Source: a virus. Taken from it: DNA of 64,000 bases. The DNA lies in IMG/VR virus record IMGVR_UViG_3300023174_003901, positions 62,001 through 126,000 of that record. The stretch is one strand, 5' to 3'. Both the position numbers and the translations under genes were made by a program. Positions 57,842 through 64,000 of this stretch are shown here, in pieces; the first letter of the stretch is position 1; every line of letters begins with the position of its first letter. A model generated the notes under the pieces. That model had not been told where the DNA came from. It ran no database searches and saw only the letters and a program-made list of their open reading frames with translations.

Positions 57842-59759
57842 GATCTCGGGTGATATTTGTTTTTCCAAAGTTTCTCTTTCTAGCAAAATACATGTTTTCA
57901 AGAAAACGATCCATACTCATGTTTTGATCTTCTACAGTATCGAACATGTATGTACAGGTTTGTTTGATTGGCTCATTGTCCAAGATATAACCAAGAAAAT
58001 CATAATCAAATTCTTGTTTAATTGGCAAAGATTTAAGATCACGATAATCAATCACATAGTTTCGTTGAAACCGCATGAGTTGATCTAGTATGTCCTTGTT
58101 GATATTATAATGACTTTTTACAAATCTGTCAACACTGTCGAACACATAAGCCACTCTATCTTGTTTTTGCATGTACAAGGTAGTACGATGCACTAGATTC
58201 CATCCAAACACTTGAATGTTGCCAATAGGAGGATGATCGATGGATCCTTGTTTGGTCCAGTTGGCAAAATAGTTTCGAGTTTCTTCAAACTGCTCGCGGA
58301 ACCAGTCGTCCTTTTGCACCCACTGATACAGATCATCATAGAACTTGCTGTATTCAATACCGTGTGCTTTGTCCAAGTATCTTGCAATGTATGTGGTCAG
58401 TCCGTTGATGTGGAAAGTTTGAATAAAACTGTTCCAGACCAAGGTATCCAACATTTCTTCCTTGGGAATATCTTTGGTGCTCACAACCACATCCACGCAT
58501 TCGTTAAGATCAGCATCGCCATAACTGCCACTCATGTAATCATACACCGGGACTGAATCAATCTTCCACATGCGTTTTTGTAGCAGATTCATTTCGGCAT
58601 TTTCCAATAACTGTGCTTGCAGTATGTTTATGCCAGTGTGATTGCCAGCACGGAAGATTTTCCAGAATGCATCTTTCCATGATTTAACAGTTTCTCCAGG
58701 CAGGCCAAGAATTAACTCTGTGTACACAGGAATATTGTTGCGATCACACAAGGCAAAGATTTCATCAATCTTGTGCTGATCTAGATTTCTACGTTTGATA
58801 TTTTCCAACACATCATGATCCATTGATTGCACACTAACAGTAAGGCCTTGACCAAAGTTTGGACTTTCTTCAATTAACTTCTTCACAATGTCAACAACTT
58901 CGTTCTTTTGGTTCTTGGCCCAGGTCATTGAGAATGAGGCCAATTTGCCCCATCGCTTTTGCACTTCAATTAACTTGTCCACGATCATGTTGTCACGTTC
59001 TACAAACATGCCAAAGTTGGCATCAGTGATTGTGACAAAGCCACAGTTGGCTCCAATCCAGTCCATCTCGTGGAATACTCGAGTGAGTTCAAACTTCTTG
59101 ACCTTGTTGTAGGTCAAACTGCCCCAGTCACAAAATGTACACTGATAAGGACAACCACGATTGGTTTCCAATGTAGCATTCCAAATCACGTCAGGATTGT
59201 CTTCAATGATCTGATCAAAGATGCCTGTGAGATACGGACTGGGTATTTGGTCCAAGTCATCAATTCTAGCACAGTCTCCGGTGTTGGCCAGGCCAGTGGG
59301 GGTGTTTATCAGTAATCCGGGTATGTGGGTGAAGTCAGTATCAAAGTCTTCCATGATACGTTTGAATGTGATCTCGCCTTCCATCTTGCTGACCAAGTCC
59401 ATGAAAGGTTCTTTTTCAAACAGTTCGGGATCTTCAATGGCAGGCTCTGGACCACCAAATATGATTGTTACACTAGGATTGATTTCTTTGATGCGTCGTG
59501 CTAGTTTGTAGTTGTACCTGTGATTCCAAACATATGTGCTAAAGGCCACAATGTTGTTCTTGGCCAATCGAGGTGCAAGTTCTTCAATGTCTTCTCTACG
59601 CCAGATCAACTGGTCTACAGCCCAGGCCTCACGTATGTGTTCAAAACCCATGGCATAACTCAATATTACTCCTGCTGAATAAGGCAAGTAATAGGCATTG
59701 AATTCCTTGGGGCCTTGTTGAAAGTTAGGCTGTACAAAACTTATAGTTTTTTTGGTCAT
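57810..59759 (-). CDS. Cobalamin-binding radical SAM enzyme
   Basis: 649 aa. N-terminal B12-binding-like domain (ISFVQPNFQQGPKEFNAYYL, TIIFGGPEPAIEDPELFE), core cluster NRGCPYQCTFCDWGS (CxxxCxxC), then ITDANFGMFVERDNMIVDKL and ELILGLPGETVKSW, as in methyl- or methylthio-transferase-like radical SAM enzymes. Long C-terminal helical domain. Flanked by two paralogous GT2 enzymes. Substrate unknown, perhaps the glycan. Confidence 0.85.
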   Translation of the reverse strand: MTKKTISFVQPNFQQGPKEFNAYYLPYSAGVILSYAMGFEHIREAWAVDQLIWRREDIEELAPRLAKNNIVAFSTYVWNHRYNYKLARRIKEINPSVTIIFGGPEPAIEDPELFEKEPFMDLVSKMEGEITFKRIMEDFDTDFTHIPGLLINTPTGLANTGDCARIDDLDQIPSPYLTGIFDQIIEDNPDVIWNATLETNRGCPYQCTFCDWGSLTYNKVKKFELTRVFHEMDWIGANCGFVTITDANFGMFVERDNMIVDKLIEVQKRWGKLASFSMTWAKNQKNEVVDIVKKLIEESPNFGQGLTVSVQSMDHDVLENIKRRNLDQHKIDEIFALCDRNNIPVYTELILGLPGETVKSWKDAFWKIFRAGNHTGINILQAQLLENAEMNLLQKRMWKIDSVPVYDYMSGSYGDADLNECVDVVVSTKDIPKEEMLDTLVWNSFIQTFHINGLTTYIARYLDKAHGIEYSKFYDDLYQWVQKDDWFREQFEETRNYFANWTKQGSIDHPPIGNIQVFGWNLVHRTTLYMQKQDRVAYVFDSVDRFVKSHYNINKDILDQLMRFQRNYVIDYRDLKSLPIKQEFDYDFLGYILDNEPIKQTCTYMFDTVEDQNMSMDRFLENMYFARKRNFGKTNITRDRVHNAELARA

Positions 59760-60583
59760 ACTTTATTTAACCGTTCTACGGTCATGGTGGTTACTTGTTT
59801 ATTGGGGTCGTTGGCCCGCATTTTAACCCAAGGATCGCGTGTGCCTTTGCAACAATCTGCAAAGAAACTCATGTCTTGATTTTTTACATCCTGGAGCCAT
59901 TGTGCTAGGGCGGCTGCATCTTGCATTCTAAGTGCCACAACTTCTGGATAATTAAAATCTAACGGATTTGCCTTGTCACCTTCTAATACGGTTCTGCGTT
60001 GATATGTATCGTCATTGTTGGTACCGGTAAGATCAGCACGTTCGTGATCACAATAGATGGGAAGTCTTTCAAAAATGTCTAATGCGTAAGCAATGCAACT
60101 GACCCAGGCATCGTTAAGACTGTGTTGACTGATGTGCCCCAGCGTTTCGTACCATGCACGTGGAATGATAGGAAAGATTGAATAAGGGTGTTCGTTGTGT
60201 GTTATCACACTTAACAGTTTGAATTCGCCAGTTTTGGCACGTATGTATGTGTCCCAACCCTGTGTTTTCATTATAGCATCATCGTTCCAGAAAAACAGCC
60301 ATGGGCTTTTGCTACTTTCGGCCAGGCCGTTTAGATAACGATGCAGATTGTGATAGCCCATGGGTTCAAATATCACAATTTTGTGTGCTATATTGTGTTG
60401 CTCAATCCAGGGTATCACATGATGCAACATGTTTTCAAGTCCTACAGCATCGTTGTTGTCCATTCCGAATAAAATTTCGATAGTGGAAAAGTCGGTAGCC
60501 AAATCATGCAGGCTGAACAGACTACGCATGAGCATGTCTGACCTACCACGTGTGGGCAATAGGATTGAAATATCTATGCTCAT
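59756..60583 (-). CDS. GT2 family glycosyltransferase
   Basis: 275 aa. MSIDISILLPTRGRSDMLMR then LFGMDNNDAVGLENM and WLFFWNDDAIMKTQGWDTYI (NDD donor site). DHERADLTGTNNDDTYQRRT matches the paralogue at 56984. Overlaps both neighbours by ATGA. Probably adds a sugar in the same pathway. Confidence 0.88.
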   Translation of the reverse strand: MSIDISILLPTRGRSDMLMRSLFSLHDLATDFSTIEILFGMDNNDAVGLENMLHHVIPWIEQHNIAHKIVIFEPMGYHNLHRYLNGLAESSKSPWLFFWNDDAIMKTQGWDTYIRAKTGEFKLLSVITHNEHPYSIFPIIPRAWYETLGHISQHSLNDAWVSCIAYALDIFERLPIYCDHERADLTGTNNDDTYQRRTVLEGDKANPLDFNYPEVVALRMQDAAALAQWLQDVKNQDMSFFADCCKGTRDPWVKMRANDPNKQVTTMTVERLNKV

Positions 60584-61095
60584 GCAAACAAATCTTCATT
60601 CCACTCGCGATGACCTTCTCGGAAAGCCATGTTGCTCTGTGTTTCACGCACTTCCACACGGTAGCACCAGAGCCGCTTGGCTTCACCTTCTCCCCAATAG
60701 TCAGGAATGTAAACCCCGTTCACAAACTTGTACAATTGATCAGCAAGCCCTTCGCATCCAAGTCGGGGTAATATAGTTAGTTTGGCAATGTTGCGACGTT
60801 GCATTTCTTTGTAGAATTCTAGTTCAGGATCATCTTCGGCAACTAACAATGTGTGATCAAATTGATCTTCAAGAACGTGTTTGAGTTCTTTGAGACCACC
60901 GTAATCAGCGGCCCAGTTACGCACATCCAGATGGTCGGTGCCAAAGTAGAACTTCATTGAGAAACTGTAACCGTGGATCAGATTGCAGTGGCTGTCGGCT
61001 CGCCACTGTCTATAGGCGCATGGAAATGCGTCGTGGTATTCTTTGGTACTGGTGTATTTGTACTGGCGAGGAATTGGTATTTGTATATGATTCAT
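60580..61095 (-). CDS. queD: 6-carboxytetrahydropterin synthase QueD
   Basis: 171 aa. ADSHCNLIHGYSFSMKFY holds the catalytic Cys and zinc-site His; FDHTLLVAEDD and YRVEVRETQSN are the later His and Glu. The usual HGH is HGY here, so one zinc ligand differs. Makes carboxytetrahydropterin from dihydroneopterin triphosphate (FolE product). TTTACA-17-TATAAT promoter and GGAG ribosome site. Confidence 0.9.
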   Translation of the reverse strand: MNHIQIPIPRQYKYTSTKEYHDAFPCAYRQWRADSHCNLIHGYSFSMKFYFGTDHLDVRNWAADYGGLKELKHVLEDQFDHTLLVAEDDPELEFYKEMQRRNIAKLTILPRLGCEGLADQLYKFVNGVYIPDYWGEGEAKRLWCYRVEVRETQSNMAFREGHREWNEDLFA

Positions 61096-61114
61096 GCTGT
61101 TTCTCCTATGTTAA

Positions 61115-61143
61115 ATTATAGCATAGGCGGCAGAGTTTGTAAA
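61115..61143 (-). promoter_or_regulatory. Sigma70-like promoter of QueD operon
   Basis: TTTACA, 17-nt spacer, TGCTATAAT. Confidence 0.7.
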
Positions 61144-61177
61144 GCGGGAGTGACGCCAAGACCGCTTAAAGAAATAT

Positions 61178-61579
61178 TTATGCTGGCTGTTTGTAGCCAC
61201 CAGTTTTGTAGTTCTGTTGTTCGGGAATTACGCCACGCACACCACCTACAGGGTCTGTACAGTCTCCAGTTCTACGAGGGATCAAATGAATATGTGGGTA
61301 CATTACTGTTTGTCCAGCGGCAGGACCTTGATTGATGCCAATGTTGTAAGCATCACACTCGCCCAGGTTGACCATATCCTCACCGGCCCGTTGAGCACTA
61401 TAAAATGCCTCATTGATCACTTCAGTGGTGTTGTAGTTGGGCACAAATAACAAATGACCGTTGGTGACCGGAAAGCGATCGCGGAACACAGTGACATGAA
61501 AGTCCGACAGTTCTTCTACTCGCAAGTCCCAAGGTGCCGCTCCAGCGGCGTGTGCTGATTCTAGTGTTTCGTATTTCAT
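61178..61579 (-). CDS. HIT family protein
   Basis: 133 aa. HVTVFRDRFPVTNGHLLFVP and QTVMYPHIHLIPRRTGD: the HIT triad HxHxH is reduced to YPHIH, keeping the catalytic second His. Nucleotide hydrolase or transferase acting on adenylated/phosphorylated nucleotides. Overlaps the 37-aa gene upstream by ATGA. Confidence 0.85.
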   Translation of the reverse strand: MKYETLESAHAAGAAPWDLRVEELSDFHVTVFRDRFPVTNGHLLFVPNYNTTEVINEAFYSAQRAGEDMVNLGECDAYNIGINQGPAAGQTVMYPHIHLIPRRTGDCTDPVGGVRGVIPEQQNYKTGGYKQPA

Positions 61580-61689
61580 AGTTCAATCAAGTGATATTGC
61601 GAATGTGGATAGTGTTGTTGTAACCATTCCAACAGGCCAGGTTCCACAGGCAGTTGAATGCTTCCATCGCGGTTGGAGATGCAACTCAT
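61576..61689 (-). CDS. Tiny protein (37 aa) in HIT operon
   Basis: Double ATGA overlap with both neighbours is the strongest evidence. MSCISNRDGSIQLPVEPGLL then EWLQQHYPHSQYHLIEL. Compact; no motif known. Confidence 0.65.
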   Translation of the reverse strand: MSCISNRDGSIQLPVEPGLLEWLQQHYPHSQYHLIEL

Positions 61690-61880
61690 TTTTTTCTCGT
61701 TTTAAGTTCGTGTATATCTTGTTTCAAACTCTCACTGAGATTTTTGTAATAGTCAAATTCCTTGCCTATTTCTTCTTCAACCTCTCGACGAGTTTTACGA
61801 TAACCTTGCCAATCTCGTTCTTGGGCATAAGTCATGCCACCTAAAAATCCTGCCACTATACACGCAATTTCTAATAGCAT
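61686..61880 (-). CDS. Small membrane-anchored coiled-coil protein (64 aa)
   Basis: MLLEIACIVAGFLGGMTYAQ is one membrane segment; the rest (RREVEEEIGKEFDYYKNLSE, LKQDIHELKTRKK) is a coiled coil. Possibly a membrane-associated spanin-like or scaffold protein. Not recognised. Confidence 0.65.
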   Translation of the reverse strand: MLLEIACIVAGFLGGMTYAQERDWQGYRKTRREVEEEIGKEFDYYKNLSESLKQDIHELKTRKK

Positions 61881-61883
61881 AAG

Positions 61884-62585
61884 TTATCTCGGTGCAAACT
61901 CTTGTTGCAGTTTGATGTTGTCAAAAAATTCTTTCTTCACGCTTGGGTCGGTCTTGAATGCACCATGAAGTACTGTGGTTTGGGTGAGACTACTGTGTGC
62001 CATAATACCGCGATTCTCACAACATCCGTGGGTAGCCTGTATATAAACCGCAACATCGGATGACCCAGTGGCAACCCCAATTTCTCGAGCAATATCCATG
62101 CATAGTTCTTCTTGTAAGGTTCCTCTCCGAGCACACCATTGAGCAATACGTGTGTACTTGGACAGACCAATGAGTTTTGGTCCAGCAATAATTCCAATAT
62201 AAGCCACACCCGACACAGGTTGATGATGATGCGAGCACATGCTTTTGAGTTCAGAACGAACAACCAACATGCCTTCGTACGCACCGTCTGTATCATTTGG
62301 GAAAGCCGTAGCGTTTGGTGACTGTTCATATCTACCTGCCATTATTTCGTTGAAGTACATCTTGGCCAAGCGTTTTGCTGTGCCTTTGGAGTTGGGATCA
62401 TTTTCTCTGTCAATCAATAATGTATCTAGCACACGTTCAAATGCTACAGTTGCTTCGTCAATCAGTTGCGATTTTGTTTCATCATCCACATAGTCACTGA
62501 TGTTGTCTCCAGCCCAAAAACGTTTACCGCTAGACTTCATTTGTTCACGTATTGCTTGTGATAAGTTTTTACTTGTGTCTGTCAT
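61884..62585 (-). CDS. folE: GTP cyclohydrolase I FolE
   Basis: 233 aa. Zinc ligands and active site: SMCSHHHQPVSGVAYIGIIA, IGLSKYTRIAQWCARRGTLQ then THGCCENRGIMAHSS. Makes dihydroneopterin triphosphate from GTP, the first step both of folate and of the QueD/QueE 7-deazaguanine route. Gene order folE-(4 genes)-queD implies service to that route. Confidence 0.95.
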   Translation of the reverse strand: MTDTSKNLSQAIREQMKSSGKRFWAGDNISDYVDDETKSQLIDEATVAFERVLDTLLIDRENDPNSKGTAKRLAKMYFNEIMAGRYEQSPNATAFPNDTDGAYEGMLVVRSELKSMCSHHHQPVSGVAYIGIIAGPKLIGLSKYTRIAQWCARRGTLQEELCMDIAREIGVATGSSDVAVYIQATHGCCENRGIMAHSSLTQTTVLHGAFKTDPSVKKEFFDNIKLQQEFAPR

Positions 62586-62586
62586 C

Positions 62587-63183
62587 TTAATCCTTGATTG
62601 TGATAGTTCTTAAATCTTGATAGTCAACATGTCTTGGTTCAGGACAAAATTCTTTAAGACCTTCCAACAATGCCAAACCTTGAATGGCTTCTTCTGGTGT
62701 AGGTTTATAATGATATCCAACTCGAAATTCATGTTGTGCAATCCAGGGTGTGATATTTAGGTCACGACCATCATACCGCATACGAATTATTGCATCATAT
62801 GCTGTGCGGTCATCTAGTATTATAGCACCACCACGGCCTATATGTAAAGGCTTATCATGTCCGAAACTTACACATTGCATGGTTCCGGAACGATACATAT
62901 TCCGTTCTAACCGCCTTGCACTATCCCAAATTCGTGTGTTTAGAAAAGGATACTCGCCTACCCAACGTTGCCAAGCATGATCCGAGTATGCATATTTGAT
63001 CCCTAACTTGTGCATGAGCATGGGAATACTTAGGTAAGTGTAAGGAGTGAACTCACATTCCTGAATCTGATCGTGTCGCAGGCACAATTCGATTGCGTGT
63101 GTACAACAATCGGTCATGATGGCATACGGTGCTCCAGTGAACTCTGCCAGTTCGTGTTCAAACTTTAGTATCTTATCGAACAT
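62587..63183 (-). CDS. Short DegT-like aminotransferase homologue
   Basis: 198 aa, about half of a normal DegT enzyme. PLP-binding elements are kept: FTGAPYAIMTDCCTHAIELC, IWDSARRLERN and CVSFGHDKPLHIGRGGAIIL with the cofactor Lys. The C-terminal domain is missing. No frameshift visible; could be a minimal or regulatory form. Overlaps the epimerase gene downstream. Confidence 0.7.
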   Translation of the reverse strand: MFDKILKFEHELAEFTGAPYAIMTDCCTHAIELCLRHDQIQECEFTPYTYLSIPMLMHKLGIKYAYSDHAWQRWVGEYPFLNTRIWDSARRLERNMYRSGTMQCVSFGHDKPLHIGRGGAIILDDRTAYDAIIRMRYDGRDLNITPWIAQHEFRVGYHYKPTPEEAIQGLALLEGLKEFCPEPRHVDYQDLRTITIKD

Positions 63184-64000
63184 ACCATGCCCAAGAATGG
63201 CGGATTATGTCATCTAGTATGTGATGTCGCCACTTGCCTACAACGGATGCAAACTTTGCATCGCTGGCTGTTAACACAGCAGGATCTCCTTCACGACGAG
63301 CACCGACTATGACATTTAATGGCTGTTGTGTTTCATCTAGCGCGGCTTCAATAATGCCTCGATTGCTTGTGCCCATGTTAGAACCAAGATTGTAGACACC
63401 AGGTTCGATCTTTCGATCCAGGGCCAGCACATGAGCGCCGGCAATGTCTTCTACGTGTACATAGTCACGCACACATGTTCCATCTTCTGTGGGGAAATCA
63501 TCGCCGTTTAACACAAACTCTTTTTGATCTCTAATGCTTTCTAGCACACGAGCAATGATGTGTGTGGCACCAGGTGCCTGTCCGTGCCTGCCAAGGCTGT
63601 CGGCACCGCAGGCATTGAAGTAACGAAACGCCACATAGTCCAGACCGTAGGCTCGATGATAACTCTCTAAGATTTGTTCTACCATGAGTTTGCTTTGACC
63701 ATAAGGTGAAACAGGCTCACAAGGATCTACTTCCTGACAAGGATTTATAATAGGTTCACCATAGGTGGCAGCACTTGAACTAAAGATAAATCTTGTTCTG
63801 GGTAGACTATTTTTAACAATGTCCAACAGTCGCAAGGTTTTGACCACGTTGTTGTTGTAATAGTCAGCAGGATTCTTCATACTAGGACCCACAAGACTAG
63901 TACCAGCACAATGTATAATAGCATCTGGTTGTTTGCCGATGATCCAACTCAAGGCCACATCTGACGCAAAGTCCTGATACAAAAACTTATCGCATACTCC
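63173..64000 (-). CDS. UDP-glucose 4-epimerase-like protein, 5' end cut
   Basis: The frame is open to the right edge, so the N-terminal GxxGxxG is outside the window. IIHCAGTSLVGPSMKNPADY, FIFSSSAATYGEP and SPYGQSKLMVEQI (Tyr-x3-Lys), FRYFNACGADSLGRHGQAPG and CVRDYVHVEDIAGAHVLAL are GalE signatures. Makes UDP-galactose type sugars for glycans. Ends by overlap with the short DegT-like gene. Confidence 0.85.
   Translation of the reverse strand, partial: GVCDKFLYQDFASDVALSWIIGKQPDAIIHCAGTSLVGPSMKNPADYYNNNVVKTLRLLDIVKNSLPRTRFIFSSSAATYGEPIINPCQEVDPCEPVSPYGQSKLMVEQILESYHRAYGLDYVAFRYFNACGADSLGRHGQAPGATHIIARVLESIRDQKEFVLNGDDFPTEDGTCVRDYVHVEDIAGAHVLALDRKIEPGVYNLGSNMGTSNRGIIEAALDETQQPLNVIVGARREGDPAVLTASDAKFASVVGKWRHHILDDIIRHSWAWYVR

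Noticed and set aside
1-64000. CRISPR arrays, insertion sequences, integrase or attachment sites
   Set aside because: No regular direct repeats with spacers, no transposase or integrase frame, no tRNA-flanking direct repeat was found.

Overview
This window looks like part of a large, tailed, T4-like (myovirus-type) bacteriophage genome. Evidence: virion structural genes at the left, tightly packed genes with ATGA stop/start overlaps, many short conserved phage proteins, a phage 5'-3' exonuclease, ThyX, a MazG-like pyrophosphohydrolase, 28 tRNA genes and a tmRNA. Host assignment is inference. The tmRNA tag (ANDEQFALAA) resembles the betaproteobacterial type (ANDERFALAA), and a TctC/Bug solute-binding protein points the same way, so a betaproteobacterium of an aquatic habitat is my best guess.

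Layout. 1-6 kb (+): the end of a huge virion protein and four tail-fibre or structural genes, closed by a terminator. 6-26.8 kb: a glycan/radical-SAM island. On the plus strand it has three glycosyltransferase-like genes and six tandem radical SAM genes of the N-terminal twitch/SPASM type, with a fourth glycosyltransferase-like gene embedded among them. They are followed by an unknown gene, a 33-aa protein and a carbamoyltransferase. Two minus-strand glycosyltransferase-like genes, a plus-strand three-repeat glycosyltransferase-like protein, a DegT aminotransferase and an NAD epimerase complete the island. Together they could build and decorate a sugar, but substrates cannot be read from sequence.

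26.8-38.8 kb (-): nucleotide and regulatory genes: ThyX, small conserved phage proteins, a metallopeptidase/VWA protein with a MoxR ATPase, a Bug-type periplasmic binding protein with a PP-loop ATPase, an RNA polymerase omega homologue (RpoZ), a methyltransferase, an SGNH hydrolase, and a circularly permuted two-piece tmRNA. 38.8-44.9 kb: 27 tRNA genes, all on the minus strand, with small proteins between them, a plus-strand fatty-acid desaturase and several spacers closed by long inverted repeats. With one more tRNA at 49.0 kb the set covers all 20 amino acids.

44.9-64 kb (-): metallophosphoesterase, cobalamin-type radical SAM, AhpD/AhpC peroxide pair, about 14 small phage proteins, MazG, 5'-3' exonuclease, an SGNH protein, QueE, methyltransferase, two GT2 glycosyltransferases around a second cobalamin-type radical SAM enzyme, QueD, HIT protein, FolE, a short DegT-like protein and the start of a GalE-like epimerase cut by the window edge. 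FolE, QueD and QueE make a 7-deazaguanine precursor; QueC is not in the window.

Regulation: the minus-strand genes are driven by many near-consensus sigma70 promoters (TTGAC plus about 17 nt plus TATAAT), several so close to the ATG that the transcript would be leaderless. A few genes have T4-late-like TATAAATA boxes instead.
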